Source: FEN-1297 sp963710735
GTDB taxonomy: Bacteria; Bacteroidota; Ignavibacteria; Ignavibacteriales; Ignavibacteriaceae
DNA: 64,000 bases
Assembly: GCA_963710735.1 (NCBI GenBank)
Contig: CAVQBN010000013.1
Location: 186,001-250,000, forward strand
Direction of reading: 5' to 3'
The position numbers and the translations under genes are program-made. The notes under the pieces are model-generated. The model was not told the origin of the DNA and did no database searches. It saw only the letters and a program-made list of their open reading frames with translations. Positions 16,690 to 25,572 of this stretch are shown piece by piece; position 1 is the first letter of the stretch, and every line of letters starts with the position of its first letter.

Positions 16690-17110
16690 AGATAGTGCAA
16701 GAAGCACCGACCGGTGAAGGCCGACTGGTCGCTGCTGGTTGGACCTGCATTTGGACCCTCTTCCCGGTGGTAATGCTAAAACATTTATAACGGGACAATC
16801 TGGTGCAGCGGATTATATACTTTCCAGTTTTACGAGAAAGAATCTTACAAGGATTATGCATGGGGTGTTGCAACAATTTCTCAAGTACGAAATGGAAAAA
16901 GTATATTTAATGATGCAAATATCAACGGCAGACACTTCACAATGGTCACTTTTAATCTAAATCATATAGTATGAATTTAATATCTACTGATACTATAGAT
17001 ATAAATCTGTTTAACTATAGTCTTAGCGCTAAAAGCTAAAAGCAATACAAAGATTGATTCGGTAACATCGGGAATTTTATATCGACGGAATTTCATTTAT
17101 TAAGAATTAA
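16690..17110 (+). pseudogene. Frame-scrambled C-terminal half of the lipoprotein
   Basis: Coherent protein segments lie in successive different frames: WIKIVQEAPTGEGR, then WSLLVGPAFGP, then PGGNAKTFITGQSG, then FYEKESYKDYAWGVATISQV with NGRHFTMVTFNLN, then STDTIDINLFNYSL, then NTKIDSVTSG, and finally YIDGISFIKN with stop near 17110. Together they make a typical carbohydrate-binding-like jelly-roll ending. About seven one-base shifts in 420 bp separate them, with almost no in-frame nonsense. The intact product would be about 306 residues. Local sequence error or a very recent pseudogene. Confidence 0.7.
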
Positions 17111-18064
17111 GGCAAATCTTCTCCTCTTCCTGCGATGAATAATTTATACCATTCATCTCGAGTAAGTTCAATCGAATCTGCTTTGCAGATATGCTGCAAT
17201 TCTTTCTGGTCTTCTTGTTCCGATTACCGGCTGGATTTTTGCCGGATGTTTTAATAGCCATGCTGTAACTATAGCTTCATTTGAAACATTTCTATTCTTT
17301 GCTATTTCAGAAATCACTTTTGCAAGATTACTATCTTCATCAAACGAACCTAAAGCTAATGGCGACCAGGCTTGAATTGTTATATCATTAATTCTACAGT
17401 AATCAAGTGTTCCCTCACCTCTAATAAAATCTTTGGGATTCCTTTGATTGGTTATTACTCCGGCGTTAATTAAATCTGAATGTATCAGATTAATTTCAAG
17501 CTGATTAACAATTAATGGCTGAGTGACATATTTTTTTAATAGATCAATTTGATAGCCGGTATGATTGCTTACCCCAAAATATTTAACTTTTCCGCTCCAG
17601 CGTAAATCATCGAATGCTTTTGCAACTTCCTCCGGTTCTACTAGGGGATCAGGACGATGAAGAAGCAGTATATCAAGATATTCCGTTTTTAATCTTTTTA
17701 AGCTTCCTTCAACAGAGTTAATAATATGTTCATAAGTGAAATCGAACCTATGCGGTGAATCGGATTTAGGATCGCCTTCAAAACGGATTCCGCATTTTGA
17801 TTGAAGAATGATTTTTTCACGCAATCCGGAATGCAATTTCCAGATTTCGGAAAACATCTCTTCCGATTTTCCTTTTCCGTATATATCCGCATGATCAAAA
17901 AAGTTTATTCCCTGTTCCAGAGCTGCATTAATTGTCTTAACAGCTTCGCTTCTCATCTGGTTTTCAGTCAGTTCACCTCGGTTCCGGTTATTCCCAAGGT
18001 TCATACAGCCATAAACTATTCTAGTTGATTCAAAATTTGCCCCAATTAATTTTTGCTTATGCAT
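17107..18064 (-). CDS. Aldo/keto reductase, C-terminus shifted by a one-base insertion
   Basis: This is an NADPH-dependent oxidoreductase of the AKR fold (YdhF-like). The catalytic Asp and Tyr lie in FFDHADIYGKGKSEEMF, Lys in LQSKCGI and His in LLLHRPDP; GVSNHTGYQ and GTRRPERI are conserved family motifs. The open frame as written stops at 17168 after LQSRFD. Removing one T near 17190 continues ICKADSIELTRDEWYKLFIA and GRGEDLP to a stop at 17107, the normal AKR ending, for a 318-residue protein. It overlaps the convergent broken lipoprotein by a few bases. Substrate unknown. Confidence 0.8.
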
Positions 18065-18200
18065 ATCTTCTCTTCTTTATATAAGTTATTAATTTTTAAT
18101 TCTTAAATGGTTTACATTGATTAAGTATACATTTTCATCAGTGAAATAAATTTATTCATTAGATTACATTAATATCAACATACATCGAATTCTTTATTTT

Positions 18201-18229
18201 TGCCGCTGTGAAAATGGATCACAGCGGCA
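18201..18229 (-). terminator. Hairpin beyond the glycosidase gene
   Basis: GCCGCTGTGA and TCACAGCGGC form a perfect 10-bp stem around a 7-base loop, 25 bp past the stop of the glycosidase gene. No T run follows on the minus strand. It may stabilise the 3' end or end transcription weakly. Confidence 0.4.
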
Positions 18230-18253
18230 GGGTAAGCTAGGGGTCAGGAAAAT

Positions 18254-20839
18254 TTAAAAACTCAATTCAATAGTTTCATTATTGCGATCTTGTTTAGAAA
18301 TGATGGTTATTTTATAAAAATTATTTTCCTTAGTAACCCTAGCTGATGATTCTGTTTTTTTCCCATTTATTTTTAAATCTTTAAGACTAATTGGGGAAAT
18401 TATAATTGATTCGTTTTCATGTCCGGCAAAAGCTTCAAGATTTAAACTCATTATTTTCTTTTCTGCATCGTAACTGCAATTAATTAGTGAAGAATTAGTA
18501 GATGCCAGATAAGGAGTTTTGGGAATACCTAAATCAACTGAAACATTTTTTACATGCTGCAGATTTTCCGGTATCACTGCCGACTGAAATGGTTTGTTAT
18601 CGTACATTATTGAACTTATATATTTTCCATGACCAGTAACCTTCACAAGCAGAGGTAGTCCATTCGCATTTAGAGTAAAAGCAGATGAAGTTTGACCTTC
18701 GGGCAGGTAAGGATTCAAACATATATTCCAATCATTCTCATTCGTTAAATAAATATTATAAAGTGAATAAAGGTACCAGCCGCCGAACCACATAAACTGA
18801 GGTTTATCAACAGTACCGTATATGGCAGGATTATTTTTATCGGCATTCCTTACTTCGTACATCGCCGGCTGCCCGTTAGGGCCATTCATTATCCCATTTA
18901 GTGTCATTGTTTTCTTAATAAAATCCAATGCTTGGTCTTTATTTCCGTTTCTTGCAAGAGCAACTGCATACCATGCATTATCCTGCGGCCACACTCCGCC
19001 GTTGAAATAATAGTACGGTGCACCAACTTCGTCTCCGAACCCGAGTATCTTCTCATACTTTATAAAATCCATTGGGAAAGCAGTGTAGACTCCTACTTTT
19101 TTATCAAGCAGAACATTAGTTGCAGTTTTTATCAGTTCATCATTATGAAGACTATCTAGCATACCGTAATCAGCCGCAAGAAGCGAACCTATGTAATAAT
19201 GAGGATCAATAGAACCGTCATGCAGATAATTTATCAGATATTTATATTTATCACTCCAGAATTTTGATGTCACCTGCTTTACCATGCTATCCGATAATTT
19301 ATCGTAATCTGCAAGTTTCTCGGTATTCTTACCTATAACAGTTGAAATAAAATTATAATCTCTCAATGCTTTCGCGGCAAGAATAGTCATATAAACTCTA
19401 GGACCAAAATTGTTGCCTATATCCCACCAGTCGGGACGGTATGACCACATTACATCATCCGGCTTTTTGGTTAGCATTGCGTTTTCCAGGCTCTTGGTCA
19501 GGTAAGGATAAATAGATTCAACGAGCTGTTTGTCGCCAGAATGCTTCAAATAACTTGCAGAAGCAATGATGAACCAATAGTTATTCCAGTTGTCGGAATT
19601 CGCAAACTCTGTTACATATGCTGAGTCCATCCAGTAGTATGCATGCGGTATCACCTTATCTTTGCTCGCATGTTCAACTATGAATTTCAAATCCCTTTTC
19701 ACTCTAGGCAAATCAAAATTAACCGCAGCCAGGTCTGTTAGTAGTACATCATGTGTAAAGAAAAAATTATATTCGGCGGGACACGGCATCGGCACAATTT
19801 CGCCATTAATATAATGCTGATTCGCTGCAAGTACGGCTTTAGCCCAATTCACTGTTTGATCTACTACCTTATCTCCTGTCTCAAGTGTACCGTCTTTAAA
19901 AGTTTTGTTCAATACATATTCATTATATTTTTTAACTTCATCTTTATAATGCTTAGTTAAATATTCAACCATCTCACGCCCTTCATTTTGACGGCATGAG
20001 CCAATTATCTGGACTACCTTCATCTTTTCGTTTGGAGCCAAGCTTTTTTTATATTGAAACTTTGCGGCTGGAATTCCAGGATTCATTTTGGACATAACTT
20101 GATCTTTTAGAGGTCCATCATGTTTATACCACCACTCGTTATTCGGCGTTCTTGAACTATTTAAAGAACCTATGGTATTAAAGCTTACCGGTTTCTCCCC
20201 GGCGTTTGCTGCAAATACCATTGCATGTTGTGTCCCTTCATCATTGAATGATGCAAGTACTGCATCGCCGGTTTTATCAAAGCTCGTTACGGCGCTGTCT
20301 TCAAGAGCATAAGTATGACATGTTTTCAAGGATAACTGGAGCTGTGTATAAAACTCGAATTGCTCCTTCTCTTTTCCGGTATTGGTAATTTCATAAGTTA
20401 TAACCATGGCCGGTTTGTCTTTACAGAATTCATAAGTTACTTCAACAGATTTTTGTTCATCACTTTTTTGATATGTTACACAATACGGTGTTGATGTAAA
20501 TGTGCATGGTTCTGTGCCGAGCCATTCTTTTTTACCGTTTCCTATTTTCAAACCGGCTGCCATAATAAAAGTGGTATCGCGTTTCCAATAATCTGTACTT
20601 AAATCTATGCTGTTGGCAACCGGGTAATAAAAGCTGATCCTCTGCGGAAGAAAAGTGCTGTGGTGCATTTCCACACCTACATATGCAGAACCAACCGATA
20701 CTTTTGCATTACCGTCATACTTAACTTCAAGTTCTTTTTTCAATTTTGAATAATCTTCTTTTTTACCGCATGATGATAAAATAGGAATCATAAATGTAAG
20801 TAGTAAAACAATTAATCCTGACTGTAAATATTTTCTCAT
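18254..20839 (-). CDS. Glycoside hydrolase-like lipoprotein, (alpha/alpha)6 six-hairpin type
   Basis: The product is about 861 residues from the ATG at 20839, chosen because GGAGGAAGG lies just upstream; an earlier in-frame start at 20857 overlaps that ribosome site. A lipoprotein signal with lipobox LSSC is followed by a beta-sandwich N-terminal domain (about 30-300). A six-hairpin catalytic-like domain (about 330-720) has WSYRPDWWDIGNNFG, GVWPQDNAWYAVALA and MWFGGWYLYS. A C-terminal beta domain ends the chain. Resembles amylo-1,6-glucosidase/rhamnosidase-like clans, but the exact family and substrate are not recognised. A LacI-type operator lies upstream. Confidence 0.75.
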   Translation of the reverse strand: MRKYLQSGLIVLLLTFMIPILSSCGKKEDYSKLKKELEVKYDGNAKVSVGSAYVGVEMHHSTFLPQRISFYYPVANSIDLSTDYWKRDTTFIMAAGLKIGNGKKEWLGTEPCTFTSTPYCVTYQKSDEQKSVEVTYEFCKDKPAMVITYEITNTGKEKEQFEFYTQLQLSLKTCHTYALEDSAVTSFDKTGDAVLASFNDEGTQHAMVFAANAGEKPVSFNTIGSLNSSRTPNNEWWYKHDGPLKDQVMSKMNPGIPAAKFQYKKSLAPNEKMKVVQIIGSCRQNEGREMVEYLTKHYKDEVKKYNEYVLNKTFKDGTLETGDKVVDQTVNWAKAVLAANQHYINGEIVPMPCPAEYNFFFTHDVLLTDLAAVNFDLPRVKRDLKFIVEHASKDKVIPHAYYWMDSAYVTEFANSDNWNNYWFIIASASYLKHSGDKQLVESIYPYLTKSLENAMLTKKPDDVMWSYRPDWWDIGNNFGPRVYMTILAAKALRDYNFISTVIGKNTEKLADYDKLSDSMVKQVTSKFWSDKYKYLINYLHDGSIDPHYYIGSLLAADYGMLDSLHNDELIKTATNVLLDKKVGVYTAFPMDFIKYEKILGFGDEVGAPYYYFNGGVWPQDNAWYAVALARNGNKDQALDFIKKTMTLNGIMNGPNGQPAMYEVRNADKNNPAIYGTVDKPQFMWFGGWYLYSLYNIYLTNENDWNICLNPYLPEGQTSSAFTLNANGLPLLVKVTGHGKYISSIMYDNKPFQSAVIPENLQHVKNVSVDLGIPKTPYLASTNSSLINCSYDAEKKIMSLNLEAFAGHENESIIISPISLKDLKINGKKTESSARVTKENNFYKITIISKQDRNNETIELSF

Positions 20840-21408
20840 ATAATTACCTTCCTCCATATTGCTGTATCCTCATATTAAGCTGTCGAATTTTAGAATTATT
20901 TTTTATCGATTGTCTGTTACCTGCTTTTCGAAAAAACAGTTTATAATCTCCAGATGAAATAATCTTTAATAATGCATTACAATTCATTTGATAATAGCAA
21001 ACCTCCCAATCTTCTCTCCCAATTTGGCTGCATCCTCATGGTAAATAGAATATTTTTTTAATGATAGTCTTCCGATTCAATTACGACTCCGGGGATAGTA
21101 ATTATAAATTTAATAATTTACTGTTTTACTAGTTAAACGTTTAACCAAAATTACATTTTTATTCAATTATGGGCAATATGTATTATGTAAAATTCATTAA
21201 TATTTTCTTGAAAATGCAAGTATTTAGGATTCTATGTCTTTTAAACATTCAATCCTATGGCTTATTCCAATAAATTCTTGTTGGTAGATTCTTATCCTGC
21301 TTAAATATATATATTAAAATTAATACTGATTTAGTCAACTTTTTCTCATGCATATCATTGAACAAAATATTATTTTTGAATCCGTACGATCAATAGAGGA
21401 AGAAAATT
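20840..21408. other. 570-bp divergent intergenic region
   Basis: Between the glycosidase and alaX-like gene starts. It holds the glycosidase ribosome site, two similar stretches reading GCTGTATCCTCATATTAA (near 20865) and GCTGCATCCTCATGGTAA (near 21027), and the palindrome at 21132-21145. No gene is evident. Confidence 0.5.
21132..21145. promoter_or_regulatory. LacI/GalR-family operator
   Basis: GTTAAACGTTTAAC is a perfect 14-bp palindrome with the central CG typical of LacI-family sites. It lies about 290 bp upstream of the glycosidase lipoprotein start and 264 bp before the alaX-like gene on the other side. No LacI-family gene is in the window, so the regulator is encoded elsewhere. Control of the glycosidase by a sugar-responsive repressor is inferred. 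Confidence 0.6.
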
Positions 21409-21849
21409 ATGAGTAAATCATACGACCCGAGAATGCACTCGGCAGAACATATTCTCAATCAGACGATGGTTAGGATGTTTAACAAAGGACGTTCATTCAG
21501 TGCACACATTGAAAAGAAAAAATCCAAGTGCGATTATCATTTTGATCGGAATCTTACTTCCGAAGAGATAGAGAAGATTCAATCAGTTGTTAATGAAGTA
21601 ATAAGTCAGGATTTATCAGTTAAAGAAGAATTTTTATCCAGAAAATTTGCAGAAGAAATTTTTAATCTTGAACGATTACCTGAAGATGCCGGCGATAAAA
21701 TTAGAATTATCAAGATAGGTGACTACGATTCTTGCCCCTGCAGCGGTGTTCATGTCAGTAGCACAAAAGAGATTGGAGAATTTAAAATAATCTCCACAGA
21801 TTTTGATAATAGTGTTCTAAGGGTACGATTCAAATTAGTAGAAAACTAA
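21409..21849 (+). CDS. AlaX-like trans-editing tRNA deacylase (tRNA_SAD domain)
   Basis: The 146-residue protein is a stand-alone editing domain related to that of alanyl- and threonyl-tRNA synthetases. Zinc ligands are visible as H10 and H14 in RMHSAEHILNQ, and C111 and H115 in CPCSGVHVSS. Such proteins hydrolyse mischarged aminoacyl-tRNA in the cytoplasm; for AlaX the substrate is Ser- or Gly-tRNA(Ala). Here the substrate is unproven. A GAGGAAG ribosome site precedes the ATG. Single gene, convergent with the flagellar cluster end. Confidence 0.8.
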   Translation: MSKSYDPRMHSAEHILNQTMVRMFNKGRSFSAHIEKKKSKCDYHFDRNLTSEEIEKIQSVVNEVISQDLSVKEEFLSRKFAEEIFNLERLPEDAGDKIRIIKIGDYDSCPCSGVHVSSTKEIGEFKIISTDFDNSVLRVRFKLVEN

Positions 21850-21916
21850 TGACTTAAAATATACTTTTAAAAATTATTATTGTCACTTTTAAAAGGGATT
21901 ATCAAATTTTAGGATT

Positions 21917-23827
21917 TCAATTTAATTTATCAGAAAATTTAATCTTAGTATATTTACCGCTCGATTTTGACTTTGGAAAAGTTAATATAATATTTGTTCC
22001 AATATTTTCTTCACTATTTATATCAAACTTACCTCCCATTAAAATAGTTAGTTTGTAAGCGATGGTTAACCCTAAGCCGGCACCTTCATATTTCCGGGTG
22101 TAAACTTCTTCACCCTGCACAAAAGGCTCGTACAGCATAAGTATATTATTAGTTTCAATTCCACGACCTGTATCAGATATAGTTATTTGAACGTTTTCAT
22201 TAACAATATTTGATGAAATAATTACTTCGCCAAAATCAGTGTATTTAATTGCATTATCTACAAGAGAATTAATAATCCTTTCAAATTTTACCCAGTCGGT
22301 TTTTATATTAAGATCTTTTTCATCAAGATTTAATCGAAAACTAAGATTTTTCTTTTCTACTTTTTCAATCTTTTTATTATAAACCGATTTAAGTACCTGA
22401 TTAGCATTAAGATTTACCATATCAAGCTCAAGCTCACCTGCATCTATTTGAAAAACCTCCACAATATTTCCATACAAATTAAGTACCCGGTACATCACTT
22501 CTTTAAAAGAGCCGATTAAATCTTTTATTGTATTATAATCTTGTTCTTCAATACAATCATCTATCATTTCCGAATAACCAACTATAGCATTTAAAGGAGT
22601 GCGGATTTCATGGGACATGTTTTCCAAAAACGCAGCTTTTAATTTATTTAAATTAATTTCCTTTTCGTATGCAATCTTTAATTGCTGCTGATAAAGCACC
22701 TGGTCAGTAATATCTTTCATACTAACAATGTATATTATTTCACCTTCCAGCTGATCTTCTATACTTGTAATCTTTACACCATATGCCCTGCCGTCGGCGT
22801 TATTATAATTAAACTCAATATATGATTCAGTATTGGAATTATATTTCCCAATAGCATCTTCAATTTGATCAAAGAGTTCTTCACAAAGGATACTATCAAT
22901 ATTTTTTTTGATGGAAAAAGCTTTATTAATTGAAAAGATTTTACAAAAATTATCGTTTGCATTTTCAAATTGATGCTGTCCGTCTTTTTCGCGGATTATA
23001 AATAGCAAGTCGGAAATATTATTGATTATAGATTTAAGCCTTCCCTCAGATTTCTTTATATACAGATTTTTTGAAATATAACTTGTAATATCATGTGCAG
23101 TTAGAATAAAATTTACGACATCATGTTCTCCCTGGAAAACCGGATTAAGCTTCAACTCGTAATAAGAAATATTTGTACTTTCATCAACACATGAAATAGT
23201 TTTAGTCCATTCATTTTTACAACGTATTGATTCATTTAAAGTTCTTTTGTCTTCATTAGTCAGGTAAAAAGTCAATGCATCAATAATTGAATTCTTAAAG
23301 AATATTTCTATTCCTGCTTTTAGAATTTTTTCGAAAGGAGTGGTTGCATAGGTAACAATGCCTTGTTCATCTGTAATAATAACCGGAATTTTTCCATATT
23401 CCAACGCGTTGTGCAGATTGTTTATTCTTTCTTCTAATTTGGCCTTCTCACCTACGGTTTTAAAAATCAAAACAAAGTATTCAATTTCACAAATATTTAT
23501 TCTTTCAACTTCTACATTGAAGCTGTTACTGTCAAGTGTTTCATTTTGGAAGAAAAGATCGAATTGAAGATTGTTATAATTGCTTTCTATAAGTGCTGTA
23601 GTCAAATAACGTAAATCCGGTTCAGTATTAAGATCGAAAAACTTTTTTGTGTCAATATTGCCGAAAATTTTCTTGAATGATTCGTTAGAATATACAATGC
23701 TGCATAAATTATTTATTATAATAAGAGGGTTACTTTCGGGAAGCTGATAAATATTATCTAGTTCTTCAAAAGAAGAAATATAATTGTTTTTTACAGCCAG
23801 ATTATTTCGAAAAGATTTATTCAGCAT
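21917..23827 (-). CDS. PAS-domain sensor histidine kinase
   Basis: The 636-residue kinase has no obvious membrane segments. Three PAS-like domains are seen at about 25-125, 140-250 and 260-375. Then come the dimerisation domain with H406 in ENMSHEIRTPLNAIVGY and a full ATPase domain: N box LVDNAIKYTDFG, G1 ISDTGRGIE and G2 GAGLGLTI. It is therefore a competent cytoplasmic kinase. It overlaps the next gene upstream by 11 bp and is the last gene of the flagellar cluster, next to three receiver proteins that are likely partners. Confidence 0.9.
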   Translation of the reverse strand: MLNKSFRNNLAVKNNYISSFEELDNIYQLPESNPLIIINNLCSIVYSNESFKKIFGNIDTKKFFDLNTEPDLRYLTTALIESNYNNLQFDLFFQNETLDSNSFNVEVERINICEIEYFVLIFKTVGEKAKLEERINNLHNALEYGKIPVIITDEQGIVTYATTPFEKILKAGIEIFFKNSIIDALTFYLTNEDKRTLNESIRCKNEWTKTISCVDESTNISYYELKLNPVFQGEHDVVNFILTAHDITSYISKNLYIKKSEGRLKSIINNISDLLFIIREKDGQHQFENANDNFCKIFSINKAFSIKKNIDSILCEELFDQIEDAIGKYNSNTESYIEFNYNNADGRAYGVKITSIEDQLEGEIIYIVSMKDITDQVLYQQQLKIAYEKEINLNKLKAAFLENMSHEIRTPLNAIVGYSEMIDDCIEEQDYNTIKDLIGSFKEVMYRVLNLYGNIVEVFQIDAGELELDMVNLNANQVLKSVYNKKIEKVEKKNLSFRLNLDEKDLNIKTDWVKFERIINSLVDNAIKYTDFGEVIISSNIVNENVQITISDTGRGIETNNILMLYEPFVQGEEVYTRKYEGAGLGLTIAYKLTILMGGKFDINSEENIGTNIILTFPKSKSSGKYTKIKFSDKLN

Positions 23828-24482
23828 TTATTACTTTAAATTTCTTAATAACTACAGTTTCTCCATAATCTTTCTGCGAAGATTCCTTTTTCCTAACTCG
23901 CTGCCCGGTCAATTTATCCAAAAAAATGAGCACATGACTATTTAGATGAATAAATTCTTCCTGTATACCGAAAAATATTCCTTCTAATAGATCGTCAAAA
24001 AAATATTTCTCTTCTCTAGAAATTTCCCGATAAATATTTAGATTAAAAATTCTTTGAAAAAATACATTGAGTGAAGAAAAATTAATAAGTACCGGATCTT
24101 GGGAGTAATTTATTCGGTTTACTTTTACAGATAAATCAGTAATAATCTTGCGGGAGGGATTATCCTTTTTATTTTCCTTAATTACGCTGTAGTTGATCAA
24201 ACTAATTTTTTCAAGATTAACAAGATCAATTGTTGTATGGAATTCAATTTCTGAGAGTATAAACCCAAGTAATAATTTTTCATCAACTACATGTTTAAAC
24301 TCCTTTAATTTCCAGTTAACACTATTCATGAATTTGAATGCGGGGGAAATGTCCACAGAATCGTGCGAATCTACTTTACGGGTATACGTAGAACCAAGTA
24401 TAGCACCGAAATTTGACGTACGAACGGCTTTTGAATAGTCGCTTTTAGTCGAAATATTATTAATTTTTTCCAACATTTCCAT
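23817..24482 (-). CDS. Uncharacterised protein of the flagellar signalling tail
   Basis: The 221-residue protein has no signal peptide or membrane segment. The N-terminus carries a DSVDISPAFKF motif followed by NWKLKEFKHV. The middle is predicted alpha/beta (LLLGFILSEIEFHTTIDL), and the C-terminus is basic (RVRKKESSQK). Family not recognised. The DSVDIS pattern recalls N-termini of secreted flagellar regulators, but that is only resemblance. It lies between the kinase and a receiver-DHp gene, so a role in that pathway is inferred. Confidence 0.5.
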   Translation of the reverse strand: MEMLEKINNISTKSDYSKAVRTSNFGAILGSTYTRKVDSHDSVDISPAFKFMNSVNWKLKEFKHVVDEKLLLGFILSEIEFHTTIDLVNLEKISLINYSVIKENKKDNPSRKIITDLSVKVNRINYSQDPVLINFSSLNVFFQRIFNLNIYREISREEKYFFDDLLEGIFFGIQEEFIHLNSHVLIFLDKLTGQRVRKKESSQKDYGETVVIKKFKVINAE

Positions 24483-24529
24483 AATTCCTCAACTTATAAT
24501 CGAAGGAACATGGCAAATAGTTAAGCAGA

Positions 24530-25183
24530 TTAATCTAATTTCAGCATTTTATTATCTGAAGAGTAGTTAATAACTTGCGGGTTTTGCAGGTGAGTAAGGT
24601 CGTTTGCTAAAGTTTTAATTCTTTCAATTGATTGATTTATTATGAAAAGTTCTTCTTCAAAAGAAGATTTTTTAATTCCCAGTTCATCTTCAATATTTTT
24701 AACCGAAACCAGCAGGCTGCTTAATGGATTGTTTATTTTATGTCCAATCGTGCAAGCCATTTCAATTAAAGCTTTATTATGCTCAATATTTTTTAACTCG
24801 TTTTGAAGATTATGAATTCTTATCCCTGATCTGATTCTGGCAAGCAATTCCTGATTTTGTACTGGTTTAACCAAAAAGTCGTCGGCTCCAATATCAAGTC
24901 CGGTAACTCTGTCTTTTAACGAAGCTCTAGCCGTTAGAATTATAAAATAAATCAGTTTATATTTTTCATCTTTTTTAATAATATCGCAAAGTTCAAGCCC
25001 GTCCATAATCGGCATGGTCCAATCAGCAAGAATTACTTCGGGTACAACTTCATTCAGCATATCATAGGCATCTTTGCCATTGGAAGATGTGTAGACCTGA
25101 TAATTATTTTTAGTCAAAAGTTTATTAAGAATGAAAAGAGTATCATTATCATCTTCGACTATTAAAATTTTATTCTTATTCAA
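24530..25183 (-). CDS. Receiver-DHp protein lacking an ATPase domain
   Basis: Residues 4-120 are a receiver domain with acidic pair E10-D12, phosphoacceptor D54 (LADWTMP) and the conserved Lys in FLVKPV. Residues about 135-200 form a histidine-kinase-like dimerisation helix pair with H148 in GHKINNPLSS. The chain ends at 217 with no ATP-binding domain. It therefore cannot autophosphorylate but could accept and pass phosphoryl groups, like a histidine phosphotransferase. Overlaps the next receiver gene by 4 bp. Confidence 0.8.
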   Translation of the reverse strand: MNKNKILIVEDDNDTLFILNKLLTKNNYQVYTSSNGKDAYDMLNEVVPEVILADWTMPIMDGLELCDIIKKDEKYKLIYFIILTARASLKDRVTGLDIGADDFLVKPVQNQELLARIRSGIRIHNLQNELKNIEHNKALIEMACTIGHKINNPLSSLLVSVKNIEDELGIKKSSFEEELFIINQSIERIKTLANDLTHLQNPQVINYSSDNKMLKLD

Positions 25184-25572
25184 TTTTTTACAAACCTATT
25201 TACTTTTTTAATTAATTGATTAAAATCAACAATCGGTTTAGTAATAAAGTCTTCAGCAAGGCTTTCTTTCAAAAAATCTTCTTCAAGAAAACCAGGCCGA
25301 TATGCCGAAACCAATAAAATCGGCAGATGATTTATTCCTTCTTTTCGTTTAATATAGCTGGATAAACCTACTCCGTCTATTTTTTGACCATTAAGATAAG
25401 TATTCTTTAAATTTATGTCCATGATAATCAAATTAATATTATTTAATTGTAGCATCTGAATCACAGAATCTCCATCATCCTGTACCAAACAATTAAAACC
25501 GGCTTTTTTAAAAATATATTTATAAAAATCGATAGTAAAAGGATCATCTTCTACAATCAATATATTTTTCAT
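25180..25572 (-). CDS. Single-domain response regulator
   Basis: The 130-residue CheY-like receiver has the acidic pocket E8-D9-D10, D52 in IMDINLKN as phosphoacceptor, a Ser in LLVSAY at the Thr/Ser switch position and K112 in ITKPI. An insertion after D52 (KNTYLNGQKIDGVG) lengthens the loop. There is no output domain, so it acts through protein binding or phosphotransfer. It overlaps motB1 and the receiver-DHp gene by 4 bp each, indicating tight translational coupling. Confidence 0.85.
   Translation of the reverse strand: MKNILIVEDDPFTIDFYKYIFKKAGFNCLVQDDGDSVIQMLQLNNINLIIMDINLKNTYLNGQKIDGVGLSSYIKRKEGINHLPILLVSAYRPGFLEEDFLKESLAEDFITKPIVDFNQLIKKVNRFVKN

Noticed and set aside
21850..21916. 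CTTTTAAAAG pairs between the alaX-like gene and the kinase as a terminator
   Set aside because: The stem would be almost only A/T and no clear T run follows; too weak to list.
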